A stretch of 64,000 bases of DNA from Ricordea florida. Lineage: Eukaryota; Cnidaria; Anthozoa; Corallimorpharia; Ricordeidae. The stretch covers positions 23,212,561-23,276,560 of the forward strand of contig OX453281.1 in the NCBI GenBank assembly GCA_949710005.1. The letters are read 5' to 3'. This document shows positions 46,001 to 52,200 of this stretch, piece after piece; positions within the stretch are counted from its first letter, which is position 1; each line of letters opens with the position of its first letter. The translations under genes were made by a program, and so were the position numbers. The notes under the pieces are model-generated. The model was not told the DNA's origin, searched no databases, and worked only from the letters and a program-made list of their open reading frames with translations.

Positions 46001-48178
46001 CGCGAAGGGAAAACAAGCTAGGCCGGCTGTTTAGTTTCATTTTTCCATTTGTTTTTATGTTTGTTTTTTATTTGTACTTTGTTTTTATGTTGTTTTGCTT
46101 ATCTTCTTTTTTGTTGCCTGTGTTTCTTCTGTAGGTCTTGGAATATGCGACCAGTCTTAGCAATGAAGATTATTTTATTCCAAGCTTGCAGGTTTGTTGA
46201 AACCCTTTATGATTCTTCAATTTTACATGCACCTTATGTGATACTCTCTACATTTTGGGAACTTGAAAAACGACTTGGAATGAGGGGACCCCAGAAATAA
46301 TCAGTAAATTTTACTGGAAGGTTTCGAATGTCTTGATAAAAATCAGTTCTCACGGTGTCTACGTAAGAATAGCGAAGACGCAAACGGACTGCATCTTTAC
46401 AGCTTCGGTTAACTCTTTTAATAACTGTCCTTAACAAATTTTATGGACTTCTCTTCGCGTTAGCTGGAAAAATATGGTGTTAGATAAGATAATTTCAGTA
46501 ACCTTGAATTCATAATTTCGTTTAATCTCGTTTGTCTACTTCAGAAAGTATTACTTGTCTAATAACATACATACAAGAATTTCAATGCACTGATTGGCCG
46601 AGAGCACATCATTTAATTCCAGAAAGTGCAGAAAGTTGAAATTGAGTGCAGAGATTTGAAATGAAATTTTTGCATGTATATTATTAACAAGTAATCAAAT
46701 GATTTCGAGTGCAATTTTGTATAAATAAGCACTCGTAAATTTTTCAGTGACAACAAATTGCACAGGCTCGTGCAATTTTTTCGGTCTTTGAAAAATTTGC
46801 TTGTGCTCATTTTTTCCAAGTTGCACTGCAAACCATTTGATTACGTCAAAATGTAATAAGGGTAAGTTGAAGCCACACATATGCGCACTGAGGCGACAGT
46901 GGTAGAGGGGATAAAACCCTGTTGCTACCAAAAAACTTACCCTTATTACATTTTGACGTTGTCATTTCAAGCCACATCCCACAACCGTACCATTTTTCAT
47001 CAACCTGACATTCATAATGTGGGAACCCAGAGCTCATCTGCTAGCTGTGCCATGCTGATGAGGCCTAACAAGGCCGAAACAGCTGTACATGGCTGCTGGC
47101 TTTTGAGCTCAATTTTTTCATCTTTTTTTTTTGGTAGCAACAGGGTTTTATCCCCTCTACCAATGTCGTCTCAGGGCACATATGTGTGGCTTCAACCTAC
47201 CCTTATTACATTTTGACGCTGTCATTTCAAGCCACATCCCACAACCCTACCATTTTTCATGAAACCGTTTGATTAGCTGTACATATTGCAAGGCGAAGTT
47301 GTGTTGTTCATTTTTCTTGTTCCACAGACGTACAAGTATCTCCATGCTATGAAGTTATCTGAGGCAGGTTTAACTGAAGAGGTGAGATATCACAGATCAA
47401 GTTGGCTTAGTTGACTTTTAAACGGTTTTCAATTCACTATCGAAAGTTATTTCAGGGTTGATTTGGGTTTGCGTTACTATGCAACTGGTTGGTTTAAGAA
47501 TCTTGTGCCACCTCCTCAATCAATCAAAAATAATGTATCAAACACGAGATACAAGTTTCATCACATATCAAACACCGAGAATAAAGCTGAAAATACGACG
47601 CGCAGCGGAATATGTTTAGCGGAATTCGAGGTGTTTGGTATCTGTTGAAACTCTTGTATCGAGTATTTGATAGAGCGTCTCGGGTGAAGTTATTTACGAG
47701 ACGAAATTGACGATGCCAGGGCGTCCTGTGTTTCATGAACTATCCAAATAAGTCACGGTTACTGATTTCCTTTTTCTTTCTCTTAAACATTATTAATGAA
47801 TTCGAGAAGTACAACGTAAACCGAGCGTGAGGAGGGTGCACGCGTTTTACCGCGCAAAGCAATCGTGTCGAGGGCAAACGCGTTTTTCTTTGCAAAGCAA
47901 TCGTGTCGAGGGTGCACGCGTTTTACCGCACAAAGCTATCGATCGTGTCGAGCGCGCTTGCGTTTTCCCGCGCATTGTCGCGCGCATCTTGTGATTGGTT
48001 CATTGAACTTTGCGCTTCTTTAACTACTTTCAGTTTGGTTTTGCAGCAGGCATTCCAAAGCCATCCTAACTTAGTTTGTTGTCTTCTGCAGGCCTTGCAT
48101 TATGCTGAGATCATTGGACATGTCATCATAAAACACCCTCATCACTTCAACGAAACCTTGGTGCAGAATGTTAAAGAG
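23271..48178 (+). CDS. SEC16: SEC16 (COPII coat assembly scaffold), first 20 coding exons
   Basis: Exons: 23271-23313, 24843-24900, 26109-26193, 27712-27912, 29708-31723, 32617-32868, 33226-33298, 34162-35649, 36789-36943, 38273-38331, 39735-39861, 40371-40541, 40930-41027, 42682-42763, 43217-43322, 43796-43907, 45390-45444, 46135-46191, 47328-47381, 48092-48178. All junctions are GT/AG and the joined frame is open for 1793 codons. Sec16 organises ER exit sites and binds COPII components. The N-terminal half is low-complexity (Q/P/S/Y-rich, repeated). A charged Arg/Asp region follows, then the mid-region motif and the ACE1-type helical domain (WGHALLLASKMD, QVYAAHLCYLLAGV, ALHYAEIIG). One conserved family, closest in layout to human SEC16A. 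Exon 4 has a TAGCAG (NAGNAG) acceptor. The first two exons are the least certain. The C-terminal exons are absent here. Confidence 0.9.
24216..24424. repeat. TTAACCCTTTAA-type MITE, copy 1 (SEC16 intron 1)
   Basis: About 205 bp ending in AAAGGGTTAA and beginning with a TAAGCCCTTTAAG version of its inverse. It shares blocks CAGCATCCAATTTCTCA and GAGAACAGTTAGGAGAA with copies at 28553-28760 and 41789-41986. Confidence 0.75.
26315..26560 (-). mobile_element. SINE fragment (same family as 36965-37350)
   Basis: The segment aligns with 37075-37300: CTTAAAGCCCAAATGGC against CTCAAAGCCCACACGAC, GGATGGGATGCTAG against GGATGGGATGCTTG, and TTTCTTGTCTGAGGAAACAA against TTTCTTGTCTAAGGAAACAA. The tRNA-like head is lost in this copy. 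Confidence 0.55.
28152..28317. repeat. CAGGGTTCTCC-type hAT-like MITE, copy 1
   Basis: The ends CAGGGTTCTCC and GGAGAACCCTG are perfect 11-bp inverted repeats, flanked on both sides by ATTGT. Same terminal type as the 37888-38220 element. Inside a SEC16 intron. Confidence 0.65.
28553..28760. repeat. TTAACCCTTTAA-type MITE, copy 2 (SEC16 intron 4)
   Basis: Homologous along its length to 24216-24424 and 41789-41986. It is followed immediately by a decayed Penelope-like fragment (CTGATGAAGGACTAACACTC near 28802). Confidence 0.75.
28800..29640. other. SEC16 intron 4, right part
   Basis: A decayed Penelope-like terminus lies at about 28800-28885. The rest (including 29150-29600) shows only short shadow frames and no recognisable gene. 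Confidence 0.4.
29708..31723 (+). repeat. SEC16: SEC16 giant exon 5: four imperfect protein repeats
   Basis: This 2016-bp exon encodes 672 residues built from four imperfect tandem units of about 110-170 residues. Each unit opens with a YPYYQEGAN-like box, then P-QGELH, a QPFGESAGY-like box, an ADMFVPFGG-like box, a SFHAEQGP-like box, and closes with LPTPPQAFPS-like sequence. In unit 1, a 49-codon sub-repeat (147 bp) is duplicated and still similar at DNA level (around 30032 and 30179). The composition is Q/P/S/Y-rich and probably disordered. Confidence 0.8.
32199..32371. repeat. Foldback MITE with about 75-bp arms
   Basis: AAATAGAAAACATGT, TTCTATTGAGTTATAGAAAC and GTGAAAGTTTGAGAGAAC on the left return inverted on the right. 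A fragment of the same family lies at 5033-5085 (GAAATAGAAAACATTTTGCG). In a SEC16 intron. Confidence 0.7.
33702..34123. mobile_element. Pogo-like MITE, 422 bp, close to a SEC16 splice acceptor
   Basis: The termini start CAGTTG and share ATAACTCGAACC-like sequence inward. Both ends are flanked by TA (33700-33701 and 34124-34125). The right end lies 38 bp before exon 8 of SEC16. Confidence 0.7.
34162..35649 (+). other. SEC16: SEC16 exon 8: mixed-charge Arg/Asp region
   Basis: This 1488-bp exon encodes 496 residues. The first part is Pro/Glu/Lys-rich. The middle (about 34620-35300) is a mixed-charge domain dense in RD, RE, DRD and YD steps (for example RDRDDYDQEFVQRDRGRERE). The end is Tyr/Ser/Gly/Pro-rich. 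Human SEC16A has a shorter Tyr/Arg-rich stretch ahead of its central domain, so the position is conserved while the length here is unusual. The acceptor could also be the AG at 34170-34171. Confidence 0.75.
35790..36060. repeat. GTTTCATCACATAT-type dispersed repeat, copy 1
   Basis: Shares GTGTTTCATCA, ATATCAAACACCGAGA-like and GAATTCGAGGTGTTT-like blocks with copies at 43410-43680 and 47529-47750. Ends are approximate. SEC16 intron 8. Confidence 0.5.
36365..36664. repeat. 300-bp MITE with 18-20-bp inverted ends
   Basis: GTTCACCACTAAATTTTCT at the left is mirrored by AGAAAATTTAGTGGTGAAC at the right. No coding. In SEC16 intron 8. Confidence 0.75.
36965..37350 (-). mobile_element. tRNA-derived SINE on the minus strand
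   Basis: On the minus strand the head (37350 downward) reads GTAGTTAAGGTGTCGGACTT then GGAGTTCGAGC, a tRNA-like A-box and B-box. The tail ends in an AAT run (36967-37052 on +, with an interrupting GTT tract). A headless relative lies at 26315-26560. Confidence 0.6.
37375..37690. repeat. GTTACT/GTTAAT hexamer satellite
   Basis: About 315 bp of GTTACT, GTTAAT and related hexamers. The long valine/threonine and leucine reading frames on both strands are artefacts of the repeat. It is not a telomere repeat (TTAGGG). Confidence 0.85.
37888..38220. repeat. CAGGGTTCTCC-type hAT-like MITE, copy 2
   Basis: The ends CAGGGTTCTCCCG and CGGAGAACTCTG are inverted repeats. The direct repeat AGAATCT flanks both sides (37881-37887 and 38221-38227). 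The right end is about 50 bp before SEC16 exon 10. Confidence 0.75.
38635..38800. repeat. Element with GACCAAGC inverted ends and a 30-bp tandem duplication
   Basis: CCAAGCGTGAGGTCAATATG occurs twice in tandem (about 38645 and 38675). The block TTGACCAAGC at the left is mirrored by GCTTGGTCAA near 38783-38792. Confidence 0.55.
39162..39534. repeat. 373-bp MITE with about 50-bp inverted ends
   Basis: AGGGAGCTTAAGCACGCG, GTTTTTGAGAC and GGCAACCGGAA at the left are mirrored at the right with few changes. ATT flanks both sides. A TTGATTTGAT simple run and an ATT tract lie inside. Confidence 0.7.
41361..41640. repeat. 280-bp dispersed element, copy 2 (inverted to copy 1)
   Basis: Reverse-complement copy of 12792-13072, including the shared AAGACGCCTGAAGGCG side block. 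Followed by a short ATT tract. In a SEC16 intron. Confidence 0.7.
41789..41986. repeat. TTAACCCTTTAA-type MITE, copy 3
   Basis: Begins TTAACCCTTTAAG and ends AAAGGGGTTAA. Homologous to 24216-24424 and 28553-28760. This copy has the clearest inverted termini. Confidence 0.75.
42297..42411. repeat. Foldback repeat with about 47-bp arms
   Basis: GCGAGAAGATATGAATTTTA then GTTCAAGTGGCAAGAAC on the left pair with TTCTTGCCACGATAACAT then AACTCATATTTTCTAGC on the right. In the intron before SEC16 exon 14. Confidence 0.65.
42789..42895 (-). mobile_element. Partial copy of the 46851-47262 retrozyme-like unit
   Basis: The reverse complement contains GGTAGCAATAGGGTTTTATC, TCTACCACTGTCGCCTCAGT and a CATACCCTTACAACATTTTG end. 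These match the 3' part of the 260-bp hammerhead-bearing unit. The ribozyme part is absent here. Confidence 0.65.
43410..43680. repeat. GTTTCATCACATAT-type dispersed repeat, copy 2
   Basis: Inverted relative to 35790-36060; shares CCTGATGAAACACGGCTCG, CGGTGTTTGATATGTGATGA and related blocks. The 3' part repeats GTGTTTGATATGTGATGA. SEC16 intron. Confidence 0.5.
44004..44097 (+). repeat. tRNA-like sequence with an expanded 10-bp repeat
   Basis: CTCCTATAGCTCAGTGGCAG then AGCGTCTGAACTAG looks like a tRNA 5' half, and GTAGGTTCGACTCTCATC like a T-arm with B-box. Between them TAATCGGAAG is repeated in tandem, which breaks normal tRNA spacing. A reversed relative lies near 16157-16205. A tRNA-derived SINE head or pseudogene is more likely than a working tRNA. 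Confidence 0.5.
44261..44642. repeat. 39-bp minisatellite, about 10 copies
   Basis: The unit contains CACGGCTTAAACGACCAATC then ATACACGAATCACAACAGT. The copies are contiguous with few differences. The unit is 13 codons long and free of stops on the minus strand, so it reads as a repeated MIGRLSRDCCDSC peptide, probably by chance. It lies next to a Penelope-like hammerhead fragment. Confidence 0.85.
44643..44815 (+). mobile_element. Penelope-like terminus with hammerhead-like core
   Basis: Positions 44699-44742 read CTGATGA, TGAC...GTCA, then GAAACGTC, the order of a hammerhead core. The GAAACGTC block and flanks resemble the fragment at 10060-10160. The adjacent minisatellite may be part of the same element. 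Confidence 0.55.
45151..45296. repeat. Foldback element with about 68-bp arms
   Basis: GTGCATTGTTGAGTTATATA, AGCAC..GGGAATTTTTAAGAACAC and GAAGTGCGAGAAGCAC on the left return inverted on the right, ending TATATAACTCAACAATGCAC. In a SEC16 intron. Confidence 0.75.
45476..45669. mobile_element. Palindromic Penelope-like insertion, about 83-bp arms
   Basis: GTATTAACATTCTTCTCG at the left and CGAGAAGAATGTTAATAC at the right are inverted, as are CTTGGTCTTGTGTC and GACACAAGACCAAG. On the minus strand the centre reads CTGAGAA, GGCA..TGCC, GAAACGTT, a near-hammerhead core. Its design matches the 10631-10810 palindrome but the sequence differs. Confidence 0.6.
46560..46850 (-). repeat. Dispersed non-autonomous repeat, copy 3
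   Basis: The reverse complement matches 3105-3330 and 2280-2640 (TAATATACATGCAAAAATT, CAATTTCAACTTTCTGCACT, GGCCAATCAG). In a SEC16 intron, directly before the retrozyme-like unit. Confidence 0.55.
46851..47262 (+). mobile_element. Retrozyme-like tandem unit with hammerhead ribozyme
   Basis: A 64-bp block (CCTTATTACATTTTGACG, then GTCATTTCAAGCCACATCCC) occurs at 46937-47000 and again at 47197-47260, a period of 260 bp. One full unit and part of a second are present. A type I hammerhead ribozyme lies in the unit at 47040-47100. An inverted piece of the same unit (46851-46936) precedes it. Tandem units of a few hundred bases with type I hammerheads are the hallmark of animal retrozymes. No protein is encoded. 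A partial minus copy lies at 42789-42895. Confidence 0.7.
47040..47100 (+). ncRNA. Type I hammerhead ribozyme
   Basis: The core CTGATGA is at 47055-47061. Stem II is GGCC-TAACAA-GGCC (47062-47075) and GAAAC is at 47076-47080. Stem III is AC/GT around AGCT, with GTA ending at 47087 as the cleavage site. Stem I pairs GCCATG (47049-47054) with CATGGC (47088-47093). Beyond a small internal loop it also pairs GCTAGC (47040-47045) with GCTGGC (47095-47100). Every conserved core position of the hammerhead is present, so self-cleavage of a transcript is expected. Confidence 0.88.
47529..47750. repeat. GTTTCATCACATAT-type dispersed repeat, copy 3
   Basis: Contains TATCAAACACGAGATACA, GTTTCATCACATATCAAACA and GGAATTCGAGGTGTTTGGTA, shared with copies at 35790-36060 and 43410-43680. 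SEC16 intron 19. Confidence 0.5.
47832..47985. repeat. Minisatellite, about 38-bp unit, four imperfect copies
   Basis: The unit is GAGGGTGCACGCGTTTTACC then GCGCAAAGCAATCGTGTC, repeated imperfectly about four times. It lies 100 bp before SEC16 exon 20. Confidence 0.7.
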
Positions 48179-48893
48179 GTAGGACTTGTACCGGTCATTC
48201 ATCAGAGTGTTATTAGGTAGTATAATAATAATAACAACGATAACAGTAACAATAATAATAATAATAATAATAATAGCCATAAAATATTTAAAGAAGATGC
48301 TCCCACCACATTATGTGGTTTTTAGGGAGGTCCTCATTAACTAGGTTTAACTTAAGTTACTAATCACAAACAATCTAAAAAGACTAACAAAGTACACATA
48401 CAAATAAATAAAATGTAAAAGAAACTGATATATCAGGCTATAAAATGAGAAATACTTACCGACTACAATCTACTGGGTTTGGCTAAAATGGTGTTCTATC
48501 CATTAATGCTTTTTCTCTTGTATAGCAGTTATATACTTTCACAAACATTGTTTTTGTTAGGAAATATGCCAACCAGTGAGAAATATAATTTTTTGCATTA
48601 ACAGCCAACATGACGCTTGCAATATTTTATGTTCTTTCAACAGTACTTATAAAAGCGCTTAACCTTGGTAAAATTAAATAAAAGGATTGGTTTACTACAC
48701 ATTGCAATTTCGATGGACATCTGGAAATCAATTAAGAAGTTTTATTGTAATACAGAAGGTTAAGACTACAGGTTAAGGGGATGTCGTAACATAATGTTTT
48801 TACAAATGAATATATGAAAGACCATATATTTGAACTGTGGAATAATATGTTATGACATTGATTGCTCATCGCAGTAGAGAGGGAGAAAACTGT
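48179..48893. other. SEC16 intron after exon 20; likely site of the Polinton's left end
   Basis: An ATA/TAA microsatellite lies at about 48222-48275. The rest (48276-48893) is AT-rich with no gene. The boundary between host intron and the virus-like element must lie in or near this stretch, but I see no clear terminal motif or target duplication. Confidence 0.4.
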
Positions 48894-49276
48894 GGTTCTG
48901 GAACACAGGAATTTTGACAAGGATTTTTTAGCTTATAAGCTAAATTGGGTTTTCAAATTTAATCAGGAATTTAATCAAGGATTTATTGGGTTAACCAAGC
49001 CTTGGCCAAGTTCAGTCAAACCTTAGCAAAGACTAAGCCAAGCTCAGCTAAGTCATAGTCAGGCCCGCGGCGGTTCTGGAACACAGGAATTTTGACAAGG
49101 ATTTTTTAGCTTATAAGCTAAATTGGGTTTTCAAATTTAATCAGGAATTTAATCAAGGATTTATTGGGTTAACCAAGCCTTGGTCAAGTTCAGTCAAACC
49201 TTAGCAAAGTCTAGGTCGTGCTCAGTAAAGTCTTAGCAAGGTCCCAGTCAAGCCCGGTGCGGTTCTGGAACACAGG
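48894..49276. repeat. Subterminal tandem repeat (178-189 bp units) with palindromes
   Basis: GGTTCTGGAACACAGG starts at 48894, 49072 and 49261. Two nearly identical units follow, plus the start of a third. Each full unit carries the 18-bp perfect palindrome TTTAGCTTATAAGCTAAA (48927-48944 and 49105-49122) and a run of CTTAGCAAAG/AAGCCAAG-type short words. It lies directly before the polymerase gene. It may be part of the element's terminal region or a replication or promoter structure; that role is inference. Confidence 0.7.
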
Positions 49277-49293
49277 TGGATTAAAAATTTGAA

Positions 49294-52200
49294 ATGTGGT
49301 TTAAAGATTTGATATTTCTTACAAAAGTAATTATGGATCAGCTAAGAAGAGAATTGAATTTTAAGCAATTAACCAAATTGCTCACATTTTATAAAATTCC
49401 AGGTAGATCAGAAATGACTACTAAAGAGGATAAGGCGACAGCATTGAGCATTATACCAGAAGTAATTAATAATGTTCAACAAATCCTTGTTAATAGAAGA
49501 GAAATTTTTGAAGCAATAGATAATATGCCGAGGAGAAGAGCAAATCAACCGCAACCCCCTCTTCCATTACCACAAATAAGACCAAGAAACAGGCCAAATT
49601 TGCCACCCCTTAATATTTCTCAACCAACACAAATTCCAGGCACGCCACCAGGTTCACCAGATAGATATAGGCCAGGCACGCCGCCAGGAACACCGCCACC
49701 AAATCAACCCACAATAAATATTAATAAAACTAAATCAAAAAGACCTTCTCCACCTAAACCAACACGGCCCCCACCCCCAATTCCAACAAAACCTAAAACC
49801 CCACCAATAAAACAAGATTTGGTTAAAAATACCAAACAAACTCCTTTTTGGGGAAATGCACTAAACAAGTTTTGGGATCTTGTAAAACCATATATTCCTG
49901 AAAAAGTAAAAAATAAAACGGAGGAAATAGCTAAAAATTTTATTGATAGTTATAAAAGAGCAAATAAAATAAACCAGCCCAAAAATCAACCAAATCAAAC
50001 AAAATCAAAAAGAGATTACGAGAAGGAGGGAGCAAGGCCAAAAACAAAAAGGTTGAAAGAAGAAGAATTAATTATCAAAGAAACTGTGAGAAAATTCAAA
50101 AATGGGTATTTGAAGCAGCATACTATAGATGGGAAAAAAGGATATACTATTGAAGAATTCATGAAAAAAATAAAACCAAGAGTTATAGATATTATTAATA
50201 AGGATAAGAAACCAAAAAAGGTTAAGGTTATATTAACATCCAAGTTTGTAAAATCTCCTTCGGAAAATAACCAAATTAAAGAAGAGGCTGAAAAATACTT
50301 TCATGCTAAACCAAAAATAATTACAGAAGCAAGAGATTTATCAAAAGAATATGATGATATAATTAAAAATATGCTCGATGAGGTTGAAATATTTCTGGAT
50401 AATGATTATAAATTTGTGTTTGATTCTGTTGCGAGAATTGACGTTGGAATCGCGCCCTACACAGTTACTTCTGGGAGTTCATATATACCAACACCAGAAA
50501 GATTAGCGGCAAAAAAAGCTACTATTAACATACAAAATAAGTGCGAAGATTGCGGGCAACTTTCATTAACAGAGGCGGTTTTTCCAAGAAAACATAATAG
50601 AGAGAGAGCAAATAATGAATTGTTGGAAAATTGCAAAAAATTAAACTTTTCTGACATAGAGGGTGCAATGAAATTAAAAGATTTCAGCAAGTTTGAAAAA
50701 CAAAATCCATATCCAGTCAATGTACTGAAATATGACGAAGAAGATGATAAAATATATGTCGCAAGATTAAGTGATAAATGTTTTTGCAAGAAAGAAGAAA
50801 AATGTAAGAATTGCGGCTGTATGAAAAAAGAGTGTAAGAAAAAACAGAAATGTAAGAAAAAAGATTGCACAAAACACGAATGCGAAGAATGTGGATGTAA
50901 GAAATGCGATTGCAATAATTACGAATGCAAGTTGTGTGATTGTAAAGTTATAACATTACTTTTAATAAATAATGGTGAAAAAACTCACTATATTTTGGTA
51001 AATAATGTTAGCAGACTTTTATCCTCTGAAGTCGGCGATAATAAACACAAAAAACATTTCTGCCTTAGATGTTTCAACTCATTTTATGATGAAAGAATTT
51101 TGCATGAACACAAAGAATACTGCGATTCGCACGGGGAAGTTAAAATCAAAATGCCCAAAAATGAAGATGGCAGCCCAAAATTTATTTACTTTAAAAATTT
51201 TAAAAATAAAATGCGACACCCCTTTGTTATTTATGTAGATTTTGAGGGCCGACTAATACCAATACATACTTGTTCACCAAGTGAAATTAGAAGTTTTACA
51301 AAAAATTACCAAATGCACAAAGCATCAGGGTTCTGCTATTATATCAAATGTTTCGATGAAAGTATATTGCCAAAGGATTTTAAAATCTGTGTGAATTATA
51401 CCGCAAAATCCGATGACGAGGATGTCGCGCAGATATTTACTGAATATTTAGAAAGAGATGTCAGGAAAATTTTCCAGCTAATAGAAGAAAAAAAGGAAAC
51501 TTTTAAAGTTTATGATAAAAAGAATATGTCAGAAATGGATAAAAAAGATTACGAAAATGCAACTCACTGCCATATATGCGAGCGAGAATTTTCTGAAGAA
51601 GAAGATTTTAGAAAAGTAATAGATCATTGCCATCTTACCGGAAAATATCGCGGTGCAGCGCATAAAATTTGTAACTTAAAATATGTGATTCCCAAATTTG
51701 TTCCAGTAGTAATTCATAATCTATCGGGGTATGATTCTCATCTTTTCATTAAGAATCTTGGGAAAACAAATGGTGGAATGAGCTGTCTTGCCAACACCGA
51801 TGAAAAGTATATTAGTTTTTCAAAGAAAATTTTAATTAACTACGATTGTGAGCATGTTTGCGATCATGATTGTGATTGCGAAGATGAGGATGAAGATGAC
51901 AAGGAAAAGCCCATTACTAGAACAATAAGATTCATTGATTCTTATAAATTTATGCAATTCTCCCTTAGCACATTGGTTGACAATCTTACAAAATGTGAAA
52001 AATGTGAGTCATGCAAACCTGGAAAATGCTTGAAAAGATACGCAAAAGATGGAAAGATTATTACTTTTAATGGTGTTGGTAATTGTGATCAATGTAAGAA
52101 TTGCAAGCTATTAGGAAGTATGTGTTTTTCCCCAATAGATAAAAATATGATGATAACTAAAAAACATTTCGCGGGAGAAAAGTTAAAACTATTGTTGAGA

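Larger units (their letters stand above)
36789..48178 (+). other. SEC16: SEC16 central conserved region (exons 9-20)
   Basis: Exons 9-10 encode the mid-region (TPYMFRLQHSIVRFCGGRMV, then IKAFSGPLTR). Exons 11-12 continue with VKSLMWRVLANLVKHNG and NDLAELIMENW. Exons 13-20 encode the ACE1-like alpha-solenoid that binds Sec13. Human counterparts are recognisable in each exon, for example GPLAKDD, WGHALLLASKMD, AAHFCYLMAQ and AFHYCEAI. The last visible residues (NETLVQNVKE) fall inside the domain, so its end lies to the right of the inserted element. Confidence 0.85.

Noticed and set aside
48179-48893. Terminal inverted repeat of the Polinton-like element
   Set aside because: No terminus could be supported because the other end lies outside the window.
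50457-50915. 152-codon minus-strand frame inside the polymerase gene
   Set aside because: A mirror of the Cys/Lys-rich repeat codons on the + strand; no independent signal.
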